Notes: generated by a model from the sequence alone, not told the origin. DNA of 64,000 nucleotides from Lachnospiraceae bacterium (GCA_017618075.1 JAFZUY010000023.1:124001-188000), one strand, 5' to 3'. Positions 1 to 8,686 are shown, counted from the stretch's first letter. Program-made: numbers and translations.

Positions 1-57
1 ATCCGGATTGACGGAATCTGTGTGAGCCATAATTTTTTTGCCAATTATTGAATATTT

Positions 58-345
58 TTAAAAAGGCTTGTTATTAAGCCAGTCATTGTAAGCCGCATTG
101 GCTTCTTCGCTGGCTTTTTTGTCTTTCCACGCACTGATATCGCTGCAGATTGCGAGCATTTCATCGACTACCAGCTCTGCAGTTTTGGGTTTTACATAAA
201 TCAGATAGGAAGTCATTCGTCTCATTGCCTTGGGGCTTCCGAGATTTTTGATGATTTCCTCGCCCAGTCTTTCGGGGAATCCGAGAGAGGTCAGGGCTTC
301 CATTAATTCATTTCTGGCATTTATCCAGTCGGTTCTGTCGTTCAT
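58..345 (-). CDS. Small conserved-looking protein of unknown function
   Basis: Encodes 95 residues starting MNDRTDW. No signal peptide, membrane segment or known motif is visible; the protein is mixed helical and fairly charged, and its last residues are a short polar tail. I chose the ATG at 345 because it overlaps the stop of the upstream CapA-family gene as ATGA, a typical sign of translational coupling; a longer reading up to 396 would run inside that gene. The coupling suggests it works with, or is co-made with, the CapA-like protein. Function not recognised. Confidence 0.7.
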   Translation of the reverse strand: MNDRTDWINARNELMEALTSLGFPERLGEEIIKNLGSPKAMRRMTSYLIYVKPKTAELVVDEMLAICSDISAWKDKKASEEANAAYNDWLNNKPF

Positions 346-1502
346 AATTGTTTTAAAATAAAATCCTTCACACCCTCGAGTATGCTTTCTTTCCATGCGC
401 CTTCTTCGGCCTTAAGCGATAAAGGGTAAATAATCTGAAAATCCAGAGTTTCACCCGGAACCCTTCCGCTTCTTAAAGGCTCGTAAAAGTTATTATAGAA
501 ATCTTCTTCGGTTGCACTTTCAAACTGCTCGGGCTTTAGGAATCGAAGCTGTCTCTTGGTATTTTCGATAAACATCTTTGCTGCAAGAGGTGCAAGTTTT
601 TCGTATTCATCTTTTTGGACGTCAGTGAAAATTGCAGGCAATTCGCCTTTTATGATTCGCTCATTTTCGCGGTCAATCATAATTCCGAAGGGCTCAAAAT
701 CAAAGGATTCCTCGGAAAATTTTAGCTTTACGAATAATCCGAACTCGGTATTAAACTGCGATCTCTGATAAGGCGTATCAAAGATAAAATTACCGAGCGA
801 ATAAAAGATTATTTTATCTCCCACGGTCTCGTAGTTCATCGGAACATGAGGATGGTGAGATACCACGATATCCGCACCCATTTCAAGATATTTAAGGTAT
901 CTGTCTCTGGTGTAGTATGTGGGAAGTGCTGTAAATTCTTCGCCCGCGTGGGCAACAACGATGCACCATCTGCATGTCTTTTTTAATTCTTTTATGATCT
1001 TTTCTATTTCTTCAAGGTCGCTCCAGGAAAAACATCCGGGAGTTTCCGGACCTGCTTTTCTGCAGGCTCTCTGATAACCGACGCCTATCATACCGATTCC
1101 GCCGGCTTCTTTTATGATAACGGGTCTTCTTGCCTCTTCTTCGTTCATGCCTGCGCCAAGAGTAAGTGCCCCATGCACTTTTGCATTTTCAAGGGTCGCA
1201 GCAATGCCTTCGGGACCGGCGTCCATAATGTGGTTGTTGCATATATTCCAGATATCAGCATTCATTCCCTTAAGGAAATCTCCGACCTTCGGATCCATGC
1301 TGTGAACTAAGGACAGAGCACCGGTCGTAGCATCAATCTGATTTCTTTCGTATAGCGGACCTTCGACATTTACAATCAAATGGTCGCCCGAAGATAAAAA
1401 TCCCCGCACTTCATCGGAGAGAAGATTTTCATCCTCCCATCTTTTATCCATATATTTATCAAATCCGATATCTCCGGTAAAAATCAAACTGGTTTTGCTC
1501 AT
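342..1502 (-). CDS. CapA-family metallophosphatase-like protein
   Basis: 386 residues of the CapA/PGA_cap family (calcineurin-like fold), known from poly-gamma-glutamate capsule synthesis but often of unknown substrate elsewhere. Visible family motifs are the N-terminal FTGDIGFD, NVEGPL, ICNNHIMDAG, VVAHAGEE and VVSHHPHVP, with SLGNFIFD later; these supply the Asp, Asn and His metal ligands. No signal peptide, so it is probably cytosolic here. Start 1502 is chosen over an upstream ATG at 1541 because GAGG lies 7 bases before it. It begins 17 bases after the higA stop with no terminator between, so it probably shares the higBA transcript. Confidence 0.88.
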   Translation of the reverse strand: MSKTSLIFTGDIGFDKYMDKRWEDENLLSDEVRGFLSSGDHLIVNVEGPLYERNQIDATTGALSLVHSMDPKVGDFLKGMNADIWNICNNHIMDAGPEGIAATLENAKVHGALTLGAGMNEEEARRPVIIKEAGGIGMIGVGYQRACRKAGPETPGCFSWSDLEEIEKIIKELKKTCRWCIVVAHAGEEFTALPTYYTRDRYLKYLEMGADIVVSHHPHVPMNYETVGDKIIFYSLGNFIFDTPYQRSQFNTEFGLFVKLKFSEESFDFEPFGIMIDRENERIIKGELPAIFTDVQKDEYEKLAPLAAKMFIENTKRQLRFLKPEQFESATEEDFYNNFYEPLRSGRVPGETLDFQIIYPLSLKAEEGAWKESILEGVKDFILKQL

Positions 1503-1519
1503 ATAGACCTCATAAAAGA

Positions 1520-1822
1520 TTACATACTGGCTGCACGACAAGGACGAATGGTCTGTATATCAGACTCAAGAGAGATTTTTAATTCTCTTAAATCTATATC
1601 GTTTTGAATATCAAGAAAATATTTGTCGGATACTCCGAAATATTTTGCCAGACGAAGCGAGGTATCAGCTGTGATTTTCCTTCTTCCATGCAAAATGTCT
1701 TGAATCCTTGATACAGGAACATGTATATCCTGAGCCAGTCTGTAAGCAGAGATGCCCATGGGTTCCATGAATTCTTCAACCAATATTTCTCCCACTTGTG
1801 GGGTTTTAATAATCATATCCAT
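1520..1822 (-). CDS. higA: HigA-family antitoxin
   Basis: 100-residue XRE-type helix-turn-helix protein of the HigA/VapI family (opening PQVGEILVEEFMEPMGIS, then AYRLAQDIHVPVSRIQDILHG). It neutralises the HigB toxin encoded just upstream and, by family precedent, represses the operon through the palindrome at 2151-2171. The order toxin then antitoxin is typical for higBA. A GAGG ribosome site lies upstream of the ATG. Together with HigB the identity is secure; partner specificity is inferred from position. Confidence 0.92.
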   Translation of the reverse strand: MDMIIKTPQVGEILVEEFMEPMGISAYRLAQDIHVPVSRIQDILHGRRKITADTSLRLAKYFGVSDKYFLDIQNDIDLRELKISLESDIQTIRPCRAASM

Positions 1823-1860
1823 AATAAAAACCTCTCAATTAAACATATTACTTCAAACTA

Positions 1861-2142
1861 TCAATGATAATCAACTATTTCCACTTCAAAAAAATCACAG
1901 CCTTCATTTCGAAAGCAAATTCGATACTGGTCGTTTATACGAATGCTATGCTGTCCAATTCTGTTTCCAAACAGTGATTCTAAACGGTTTCCCGGCGGAA
2001 CTTTTAAATCATTTAAACATTGAGCATTATCAATCATAATAAGTTTTCTAAGTGCAGTTCGTTGTATTTCACTGGGAAACTTTTTTGAATAAACCTGATT
2101 ATATATTTTTTCGGTTTCTTTATCATTAAAACTTTTTATCAT
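1861..2142 (-). CDS. higB: HigB-family toxin (RelE superfamily)
   Basis: 93 residues, the usual HigB length, opening MIKSFNDKETEKIYN and carrying the family core LKVPPGNRLESL and the C-terminal QYRICFRNEG, DFFEVEIVDYH. HigB toxins are ribosome-dependent mRNA interferases. The start at 2142 matches the family's usual N-terminus; an upstream ATG at 2211 would add 23 unrelated residues and lie before the promoter. The perfect -10 TATAAT ends only 6 bases before this ATG, so the mRNA probably begins at or next to the start codon (leaderless) and no ribosome site exists. Confidence 0.9.
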   Translation of the reverse strand: MIKSFNDKETEKIYNQVYSKKFPSEIQRTALRKLIMIDNAQCLNDLKVPPGNRLESLFGNRIGQHSIRINDQYRICFRNEGCDFFEVEIVDYH

Positions 2143-2148
2143 AAAAGA

Positions 2149-2177
2149 ATTATACACGCACTCCGTGTATATGTCAA
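2149..2177 (-). promoter_or_regulatory. higBA promoter with operator inside the spacer
   Basis: On the minus strand TTGACA (2177-2172), a 17-base spacer and TATAAT (2154-2149) form a consensus promoter. The arms TATACACG (2151-2158) and CGTGTATA (2164-2171) make a perfect 8-bp inverted repeat with a 5-base centre that fills the spacer. This is where HigA would bind to block RNA polymerase. Confidence 0.85.
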
Positions 2178-2192
2178 ACGGGTATATGATAA

Positions 2193-2226
2193 AAAAATAA
2201 AGACCGATCAATAAGACCGGTCTTAA
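2193..2226 (-). terminator. Terminator of the DUF5808/GntR/CPBP operon
   Basis: A stem of AAGACCG with CGGTCTT followed, on the minus strand, by a run of T. It lies just after the stop of the 2231-3631 gene. Confidence 0.75.
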
Positions 2227-2230
2227 AAGC

Positions 2231-3631
2231 TTATTTCAAAGATTCATACAGCGCATCAGTTTCTTCCGACGTGTTTTCGCTGATGTAATATGTTCTGGTT
2301 TTGGTTTCGATTTTAATGTACTTTCCGACCTGAGGGTTTAAATAGAGTCTGCAGCCGGCTTTGCCGTTTACTGTAAAAACTCCGCTTGCGACAGTATCCA
2401 TTCCGGTGCCTGCAGTTCTTGTTGCCTTCAAATCACTTAAGTCACCGTACTCAACCGAGGTGATTTCGTTTTTGGCGATTTTATATTCGTCCCAGAGCTG
2501 ATGGCAAATTACGTAATCGTCGGTTTCGATTATATCAATAGGCGTTACGGACATCATTCCGATCCAGATCAGTGCAAGAATGGAAAATACTATTGTAAGG
2601 ACTCCGAATCCCGTTATGATTTTTCCGACGGGATGAGCCATATTTATGGTCATTCCGACACCCACTCTTTTATCGACGTTGAGCTTTCTGTCGTTGGGGT
2701 TGTAATAAAATATGCCTAAAATCCAGTGGTCATCGTCATCTTCGACAAAGTTTGTTTCTTCTTTATAATATTTTTTATCGATAGCCAGTTTCTTAAATGC
2801 GTAAATAAACGTAACCATAATCATAACCAGTATATATACTCCCAAAAGCAGAACAAGCAAAATCTCCGCATTTAAGAAAAGCGCACAGGCCAGAACTATA
2901 AGTGCAAAAATATTGTTTAACCAGGAAAAGAAAATCATATAATCCGAAAAGATTTTTTTCCTTGAACGGTTGTAGTTTGCATTTATATCGCTGTTTTCGC
3001 TTATTACTTCATTTCTGGAATTATCAATCATAAAAGCAATAGGCAGGATAATAAAGTTTGTGGCAATAATTGATGCTACTAATGCTGTGCAGACGAACGC
3101 CCCCTCAAAAACCTTAAGAGGTAAAAGTAATCCGAGGTCAATGAGTACGGCTAAAACTATAATCAGCAAACCAACAATGTTTGCTCCAAAAAGGAGAGGT
3201 TTGTTCAAAGCGTGAATATTGGAGATGTTTTTAAGATCTGCATAAAGAACGCCTTCGTTTATTATACCCAGGCATTTTTTGTATTTTTTCAGTTCTGAAT
3301 TGCCGAGAGCATAAGGAATACAAATGACAACCAAAGAAATGTAAACAAATACAGTCCAGACAATCATTTTAATTGTCAGGCCCGGCACAAAGAGAAGCAG
3401 CGTTGAAATCACAAGGATTCCGATTAAAATGGCTGTGCCCTGTTTTTTATGAGTGTTTACAATAATATCTATAAATTTTGCGCTTTTATCAATTTTAAAT
3501 TCAGGTCTGTTGTTAACTCCGAAGATTCGCTGCTTTTTCTGCCAGTTCTTCGGATACATCATTACATAAAGCAGAATAACCGAAGGAACAAGGCATATAA
3601 ACATTATTAATCCAAGTAAAAAATCATTCAT
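2231..3631 (-). CDS. Multi-pass membrane protein, DUF1648/DUF5808 type
   Basis: About 466 residues with roughly eight hydrophobic segments. The block WILGIFYYNPNDRKLNVDKR followed by GVGMTINMAHP is the DUF5808 signature, and a C-terminal soluble part follows. Proteins of this kind usually accompany YtrA-type GntR repressors in Firmicutes; their biochemical role is unknown. The start MNDFLLG at 3631 follows the GntR stop by one base, giving tight coupling; an ATG at 3655 would overlap the regulator more deeply. It is the last gene of the operon that starts with the CPBP protease. Confidence 0.85.
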   Translation of the reverse strand: MNDFLLGLIMFICLVPSVILLYVMMYPKNWQKKQRIFGVNNRPEFKIDKSAKFIDIIVNTHKKQGTAILIGILVISTLLLFVPGLTIKMIVWTVFVYISLVVICIPYALGNSELKKYKKCLGIINEGVLYADLKNISNIHALNKPLLFGANIVGLLIIVLAVLIDLGLLLPLKVFEGAFVCTALVASIIATNFIILPIAFMIDNSRNEVISENSDINANYNRSRKKIFSDYMIFFSWLNNIFALIVLACALFLNAEILLVLLLGVYILVMIMVTFIYAFKKLAIDKKYYKEETNFVEDDDDHWILGIFYYNPNDRKLNVDKRVGVGMTINMAHPVGKIITGFGVLTIVFSILALIWIGMMSVTPIDIIETDDYVICHQLWDEYKIAKNEITSVEYGDLSDLKATRTAGTGMDTVASGVFTVNGKAGCRLYLNPQVGKYIKIETKTRTYYISENTSEETDALYESLK

Positions 3632-3632
3632 A

Positions 3633-3998
3633 TCATTTACCCCACATTTCATCAATCAGTTTGTCAAAATCTTCTTTAGCAATACCGGAAATTTTCGCTT
3701 CCGAAATTATTCGCTTTAATTCGTCAGCATTTTCATTGCTTAAGGACTTTGACTGGTTTATCTCCATACGGACTCTGGCGCCGTTTTTTCTGTCAGTCAG
3801 AATATAGCCCTCAGATTTTAAAATCTGATAGGCTTTGCTGACGGTCATCGTGTTGATACCGATTTCCATCGACAGTGCCCTGACCGTAGGCAGCTGTTCC
3901 CCGGCCGAAAGTTCGCCCGAGGAGATACCCATTACTATTTGATTTCTGATTTGCATATATATCGGAATGTCCGAATATTCGTTAATTCTAATAATCAT
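3633..3998 (-). CDS. YtrA-type GntR transcriptional repressor
   Basis: 121 residues: an N-terminal winged helix (IPIYMQIRNQIVMGISSGEL, LPTVRALSMEIGINTMTVSKAYQ) and a short C-terminal helix, without the large effector domain of other GntR subfamilies, as in YtrA. It is expected to bind the TTGTATTA/TAATACAA palindrome at 5005-5027 and repress its own operon (CPBP protease, itself, DUF5808 membrane protein). Confidence 0.93.
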   Translation of the reverse strand: MIIRINEYSDIPIYMQIRNQIVMGISSGELSAGEQLPTVRALSMEIGINTMTVSKAYQILKSEGYILTDRKNGARVRMEINQSKSLSNENADELKRIISEAKISGIAKEDFDKLIDEMWGK

Positions 3999-4032
3999 TT
4001 CGATTTCTCGTTTCTTTTATGATTAATATATT

Positions 4033-4965
4033 TTATGCCTCAGTAACTTCTTCGCTCTTTGTACCTTTTTTCGTAAGAACGATGACAGCGATGATTATGG
4101 AAAGGATAAGTAAAGGTATTCCGCCGATGGCTCCGTTATAGAACGGTCCAAGTATCTGAAGTTTTCCGAAACGCTCAACATTGTTGACATTTGTGAATAA
4201 TACTGCAATTGTTCCGGCGTTTACAGCTCCGTGTAAAAGAGACGGATACCAGATACATTTTGATTTATCATAAACTACTTCTTCAATCAAACCGAGTGCA
4301 ATGGTAAAGACTGAAAATACGATAAGTCCGATATAGGGATGTCCGAAGTATTCGGTACCGTATTCGTAGCCTACAAGGATTATTAAAGGGAAGTGGAAAG
4401 CGCCCCAGATTAATCCGCCGACAATCCATGTCGGAACCTTGCCCATGCTCTTGTTAAGTTCGGGATAAAGGAATCCTCTCCAGCCTACCTCTTCGCCGAG
4501 TGCAAGGAACATATTAATTAAAGGTGCATAAGATATGGCCTGAATTATTTGAATAAATGTTAAAAGATTTAATGATATGCCCACACTCTTAAGCTGCTGT
4601 TCAAGATCCAGTCCCTCGGGAAGTGTACTCGCAATATAGGAGCCTGTCAAATCAAACATATCGGGGAAGATAAGGAAAAAGAGTGCTCCGCCGAGTGCAG
4701 AAATAATTGCGGGTCCGAACCAGCAAAGCGGAATCAGCCATGCAACCTTTTTAAATCTGGGAATGAAATTGATGCCTTTAAAATTTCCTTTTGCAAAAAG
4801 AGCTCCGAAAAACGGCGTAAACATTAATATCATGAGTAATATTGTAAAAAGTATCTGTCCCATACCGCCGGGATTCTTGATTGCCAGGATAGAGGCAGCG
4901 ATTTGAATTGCGTATGCGCTTACAAATACGAATATTAAGAATTTTACAATCTGTTTTTTATTCAT
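4033..4965 (-). CDS. CPBP (Abi/CAAX-type) intramembrane protease
   Basis: 310 residues with about eight membrane segments. The CPBP glutamic protease motifs are present: EEVGWRG (Glu158, Glu159, Arg163), WGAFHFP with His191, and a third motif in LHGAVNAG. The family includes Rce1-like proteases, bacteriocin self-immunity proteins and regulators of membrane signalling; the substrate here cannot be read from sequence. First gene of an operon with a YtrA repressor and a DUF5808 protein. A second CPBP protease with its own YtrA repressor occurs at 10229-11146. Confidence 0.93.
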   Translation of the reverse strand: MNKKQIVKFLIFVFVSAYAIQIAASILAIKNPGGMGQILFTILLMILMFTPFFGALFAKGNFKGINFIPRFKKVAWLIPLCWFGPAIISALGGALFFLIFPDMFDLTGSYIASTLPEGLDLEQQLKSVGISLNLLTFIQIIQAISYAPLINMFLALGEEVGWRGFLYPELNKSMGKVPTWIVGGLIWGAFHFPLIILVGYEYGTEYFGHPYIGLIVFSVFTIALGLIEEVVYDKSKCIWYPSLLHGAVNAGTIAVLFTNVNNVERFGKLQILGPFYNGAIGGIPLLILSIIIAVIVLTKKGTKSEEVTEA

Positions 4966-5004
4966 ACATTTCCTCCTGTGGTGAATAACACCTACCGAAC
5001 GTTT

Positions 5005-5056
5005 TTGTATTAGTTGTTGTAATACAAACTATACAAGCTTTGTTTTTTGCTGTCAA
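5005..5056 (-). promoter_or_regulatory. Promoter and YtrA-type operator of the CPBP operon
   Basis: Minus-strand TTGACA (5056-5051), 17-base spacer, TATAGT (5033-5028). Directly downstream, at the likely start of transcription, TTGTATTA (5005-5012) and TAATACAA (5020-5027) form a perfect 8-bp inverted repeat with a 7-base centre, resembling known YtrA-family operators (TGTATTA-type half-sites). Confidence 0.82.
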
Positions 5057-5149
5057 TATCTTTTTAAAAAAATTTTTTAAATTGCAGGAGCTGTATTATA
5101 ATGGAAAAAGAGCTCATAAAAGAAGCATTTATATAAGAAAGGAAATACC

Positions 5150-6064
5150 ATGTACTATCTCATCAATGAAAAATTAGAAAAATCCACGAAAAGTGAATTC
5201 AGAAAAGGAAAGAGCCAGTTTGTGGCCGTAATGACGCTCGAGGAGTGGAAAAATACAAAGGAAGATTTCGAAATGGGCATCGACCTTGATATCGACCCCA
5301 ATGAAATATATTCCACCAAGGCAATTGTCAACTACGATTCGCTGACAGGTTGTTTCAGCATTCCGGATCGCGACGATTTCGAGAAATATTATGATTTTCT
5401 TTTTGCCCTCGACGAAAAGGGTATTGTTTTCATTGATGATCACGAGTACGTAAACGGTATTATAGAAAGAATACAGAAAACCAAAAAATGGAGATTCCCG
5501 AGCCTCGAGAGATTTATATACGATTTTCTCGAAGAGATAGTAAGACATGACAGAGAGCTTATCGAAAAATACGAAAAAGAACTTACCGAAATGGAAGATC
5601 TTATAGCAAAAGACTGTGGCGAGGAAATGTCCGACAGAGCCAATGACATTCGAAGCGACATAAGAGATTTGAGAGTTCATTATGAGCAGCTCCTCGATTT
5701 TTCGCAGGAACTCGAAGAAAACGAAAACAATTTCTTTACGCACGAAAACTTAAGATATTTTAAACTTTTTACGAGCCGTATTGAAAGAATGCGTGACGAA
5801 ACAATGGCGGTTAGCGACCATGCTCTTCAGATCAGAGATATATACAAGGCTCATCTTGATATAAAGCAGAACCGAATCATGACGCTGCTTACCATCGTTA
5901 CCACAATTTTTACTCCGCTTACGGTTATCGCCGGCTGGTACGGAATGAACTTTAAATATATGCCTGAGTTAAATTCAAAACTCGGTTATCCCATCGTCAT
6001 CATCGTCAGTCTTTTCATTGTTGTCGGAAGCCTGGTTATATTTAAATTAAAAAAATGGCTGTAA
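5150..6064 (+). CDS. corA: CorA-family magnesium/divalent cation channel
   Basis: 304 residues: a long acidic N-terminal cytosolic domain ending in a long helix (residues about 130-245), then two membrane helices with the pore-mouth motif YGMN (Gly265-Met266-Asn267) between them. This is the defining CorA signature. The ribosome site AAGGAAA precedes the ATG. The gene stands alone between two regulated modules, with no terminator visible before the sigma gene that follows 80 bases later. Confidence 0.95.
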   Translation: MYYLINEKLEKSTKSEFRKGKSQFVAVMTLEEWKNTKEDFEMGIDLDIDPNEIYSTKAIVNYDSLTGCFSIPDRDDFEKYYDFLFALDEKGIVFIDDHEYVNGIIERIQKTKKWRFPSLERFIYDFLEEIVRHDRELIEKYEKELTEMEDLIAKDCGEEMSDRANDIRSDIRDLRVHYEQLLDFSQELEENENNFFTHENLRYFKLFTSRIERMRDETMAVSDHALQIRDIYKAHLDIKQNRIMTLLTIVTTIFTPLTVIAGWYGMNFKYMPELNSKLGYPIVIIVSLFIVVGSLVIFKLKKWL

Positions 6065-6075
6065 AAAATATTTTT

Positions 6076-6110
6076 TGTAACCTTTCGTTTCGTTCATTTG
6101 TATTATGTGT
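6076..6110 (+). promoter_or_regulatory. Possible ECF-type promoter
   Basis: A TGTAACC element (6076-6082) after a T run upstream of the sigma gene resembles -35 elements recognised by ECF sigma factors, so the operon may be autoregulated. The matching -10 element is not clear. Confidence 0.35.
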
Positions 6111-6146
6111 GAAAGGCCTTAAAAAATAACTTACACAGGAGAACTC

Positions 6147-6629
6147 ATGAGACCTGCATTAAATGAACTGGTCGAAAAGTACAAGAACAATCTCTACGCC
6201 GTGGCATTCAATGTTTGCAAAAATCCCGATGACGCAGAGGATGCAGTTCAGGACACGTTTGTTTCATACTTTTCGAACCGCAAAGAATTTGAGACGGAAG
6301 AACACGTAAAAGCATGGCTTATACGGGTGGCAATCAATAAAGCAAAAAATATAAACAATTCATTCTGGAGAAAAAACAAAGTCACTCTGGATGAAACAAT
6401 GGAAACACTGGCTTTCGAAACGGAAGAATCAAAGGATCTTTTTGAGACAGTAATGAAACTTCCGGAAAAATATCGCATCGCCATTCACCTATTCTATTTC
6501 GAGGATTACACCGTTAAGGAGATTTCGGAGATTCTAAAAACTTCCGAAAGCAATGTGAAAGTAAGATTATCGCGTGGAAGAAACCTTCTCAAGGAAACAT
6601 TAAAGGAGGGATGGGAAAATGACGAATAA
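6147..6629 (+). CDS. ECF sigma factor (sigma-70 family)
   Basis: 160 residues with region 2 (NPDDAEDAVQDTFVSYF, then HVKAWLIRVAINKAKN) and region 4 (LPEKYRIAIHLFYFEDYTVK, SESNVKVRLSRGRNLLK). It directs RNA polymerase to a small regulon, normally held inactive by the membrane protein encoded next. Its 3' end overlaps the next gene by 11 bases. Start supported by a CAGGAG ribosome site. Confidence 0.94.
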   Translation: MRPALNELVEKYKNNLYAVAFNVCKNPDDAEDAVQDTFVSYFSNRKEFETEEHVKAWLIRVAINKAKNINNSFWRKNKVTLDETMETLAFETEESKDLFETVMKLPEKYRIAIHLFYFEDYTVKEISEILKTSESNVKVRLSRGRNLLKETLKEGWENDE

Positions 6630-7218
6630 AGAAAAATACAAACAGGCTTTTTCGGTACTTCATACCTCCGAAAATTTTTCACCGGAGGTAGAAATAATGG
6701 CAAAAATAAATAAAAAGAATAAAATCAGAGCAATTATAGCAGCATGTATCGGCATATTTACAGTCGGAGGTTTGGGAACCACGGCTTATGCGGCAAACGT
6801 AGGAAACATCCAGAGACAGATTCAGCTCTGGGTACAGGGCGACCAGACAACTGCAACTCTCGATATCGATGAAACACAGGGCGAGTACAAGATTTCTTAT
6901 ACCGGCACCGACGGAGTCCCTGTAGAAATTGGCGGTGGCGGCATCACGATTGATATAAACGGTAATGAAAGACCTGTAAACGAAGAGGAAATCATGGAAC
7001 ACATAATGATGCCCTCGGTTGAGTATCTGGATGACGGTACAATCTGGGTTTATTACAAAAATCAGCAAACCGAAATCACCAACAGTTTCGACAATGAAGG
7101 ATTCTGTTATACCCAGATAGCCGACGGCGGACAGACATATTACATGACTATCAAAAAGAACGGCGGATACGGTATTGATACAATTAAGTATCCTTCCAAG
7201 AAAAACTTTAATAACTAA
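6619..7218 (+). CDS. Probable membrane-bound anti-sigma factor
   Basis: 199 residues: a short N-terminal cytosolic part (about 1-35), one membrane helix (about 37-58, IIAACIGIFTVGGLGTTAYA) and an extracellular C-terminal domain. Overlap with the ECF sigma gene and this topology make an anti-sigma role very likely, but no zinc-finger anti-sigma motif (HxxxCxxC) is visible. The signal it senses is unknown. A terminator at 7279 ends the unit. Confidence 0.75.
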   Translation: MTNKEKYKQAFSVLHTSENFSPEVEIMAKINKKNKIRAIIAACIGIFTVGGLGTTAYAANVGNIQRQIQLWVQGDQTTATLDIDETQGEYKISYTGTDGVPVEIGGGGITIDINGNERPVNEEEIMEHIMMPSVEYLDDGTIWVYYKNQQTEITNSFDNEGFCYTQIADGGQTYYMTIKKNGGYGIDTIKYPSKKNFNN

Positions 7219-7278
7219 AACAACCCTAAACCTGGAACTTACTTAATATATACTGCTCAAAATTCATCAGGTTTTGAA

Positions 7279-7320
7279 AATGCACTCGTAAAAAAATCAA
7301 ACGGGTGCATTTTTATTTTT
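7279..7320 (+). terminator. Terminator after the sigma/anti-sigma operon
   Basis: Stem AATGCACTCG (7279-7288) pairs with CGGGTGCATT (one G-T mismatch position), followed by a T-rich tract. Confidence 0.8.
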
Positions 7321-7324
7321 GGTG

Positions 7325-7364
7325 TTGACATTTAAAATCAAAATGTATATATTGAATATATACA
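7325..7364 (+). promoter_or_regulatory. Promoter and palindromic operator of GntR/ABC operon
   Basis: TTGACA (7325-7330), 17-base spacer, TATATT (7348-7353). TGTATATATT (7344-7353) and AATATATACA (7355-7364) form a perfect 10-bp inverted repeat around one G and cover the -10 element: a likely site for the YtrA-type repressor encoded next. Confidence 0.82.
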
Positions 7365-7427
7365 ATAATTATTGTGAAGAGAAAAGTGCGCATTTTCTCT
7401 TCTTTGCGCAAAAAAAAGGAAAACCAT

Positions 7428-7811
7428 ATGGACATCATTATCAGTAACGCTTCGGGAGTTCCTATTTACGAGCAAATCGAAGAACAAATCAAAGGCCTAA
7501 TTATGACAGGAGACCTGAAGGCGGGGGACGCTCTTCCTTCAATGAGATTTCTGGCAAAAGAATTAAAAATCAGTGTAATTACAACAAAACGTGCTTATGA
7601 AGAGCTCGAACGCGACGGATATATTGAATCCGTTGTCGGAAAGGGCAGCTTCGTAAAAGGTGTAAGCAGCGACCTTATGAAAGAGTCAATGCGCTTTGCC
7701 ATTGAAGAATATATGGAAAAGGCCGTTGATAAGGCACTTCTTGGCAAAGTGTCTCTTGAAGAAATGAAGGAAATGCTTGATATCATTTACGAAGAGAAAC
7801 AGAAAGGATGA
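7428..7811 (+). CDS. YtrA-type GntR transcriptional repressor
   Basis: About 127 residues: winged helix (VPIYEQIEEQIKGLIMTGDL, LPSMRFLAKELKISVITTKR) and a short C-terminal helical tail, the YtrA subfamily layout. Start MDIIISN at 7428 is supported by AGGA 8 bases upstream; the extra 18 residues of the longer reading fall in the leader, which holds a GAGAAAA/TTTTCTC hairpin. It heads an operon with an ABC exporter and CPBP protease and should bind the palindrome at 7344-7364. Confidence 0.93.
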   Translation: MDIIISNASGVPIYEQIEEQIKGLIMTGDLKAGDALPSMRFLAKELKISVITTKRAYEELERDGYIESVVGKGSFVKGVSSDLMKESMRFAIEEYMEKAVDKALLGKVSLEEMKEMLDIIYEEKQKG

Positions 7812-7815
7812 CATT

Positions 7816-8682
7816 ATGGATGAAGTTATAAATGTAATAGAACTAAAAGATGTTGTCAAAGATTACGGTGATTTTAAACTTGATAAGATAAGCTTCGCCG
7901 TACCGGAAGGCTCTGTCTGCGGATTCATCGGTCAGAACGGAGCAGGCAAGACAACAACCATAAATCTGATACTTGATGTAATTAAAAAAGATGCGGGCGA
8001 GGTTCTTTTATTCGGACAGCCGGTCGACGGCAAATCCGCTTCCTTAAGAGAAGATGTAGGTGTTGTATTCGATGAAATGGGCTTTCATGATTTTATGACG
8101 GGCAAAGACATCAACATTATGATGAAGAATATTTACAAGAACTGGGATGAGGAAGTTTTCTTCGATTATCTTAAAAGATTCTCACTTCCTTCAAAGAAGC
8201 CCTGCGGCAAATTTTCAAGAGGTATGAGAATGAAGCTTCAGATTGCCGTGGCTTTGTCCCATCATGCAAAGATGCTTATCATGGATGAACCGACCAGCGG
8301 CCTCGATCCGATTGTAAGAAACGAAATGATTAATATTTTCCGTGAGTTTGTCGTAGAAGAAGACCATACGATTCTTTTATCATCTCACATCACGGGCGAT
8401 CTTGAAAAAATAGCGGATGAAGTCGTATTTATCGACGGCGGACGAATTGTTTTATCGGGCAACAAAGACGAAATACTCGAAAAGCACGGAATACTTAAAT
8501 GTAAAAAAGACGAACTCTCCAAAATCAGTGAGTCTCTTATCGTAAGCTTCGAAGAAAGCAGCTTTGGTGCTGAAGTACTTGTTAACGACAGACATGCCGC
8601 AGCAAAACTTTATCCGGATATGTTAATTGAGCCTGCGCTTTTGGAGCAGATAATGATTTTCTACGTTAACAAGAAGAGGTAG
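7816..8682 (+). CDS. ABC transporter ATP-binding protein (YtrB type)
   Basis: About 288 residues. Walker A is GQNGAGKTT (Gly39 onward), the signature is FSRGMRMKL in place of LSGGQ, and Walker B is MLIMDEPTSGLD, followed by the switch SSHITGDLEKI. Such degenerate signatures are common in YtrB-type ATPases. Start MDEVINV at 7816 lies 4 bases after the GntR stop with AAAGGA upstream. Partner permeases follow immediately. Confidence 0.94.
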   Translation: MDEVINVIELKDVVKDYGDFKLDKISFAVPEGSVCGFIGQNGAGKTTTINLILDVIKKDAGEVLLFGQPVDGKSASLREDVGVVFDEMGFHDFMTGKDINIMMKNIYKNWDEEVFFDYLKRFSLPSKKPCGKFSRGMRMKLQIAVALSHHAKMLIMDEPTSGLDPIVRNEMINIFREFVVEEDHTILLSSHITGDLEKIADEVVFIDGGRIVLSGNKDEILEKHGILKCKKDELSKISESLIVSFEESSFGAEVLVNDRHAAAKLYPDMLIEPALLEQIMIFYVNKKR

Positions 8683-8686
8683 ATCT

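Noticed and set aside
5174-5743. 189-residue open frame antisense to corA
   Set aside because: Shadow of a well-supported gene; hydrophobic reading with no start signal.
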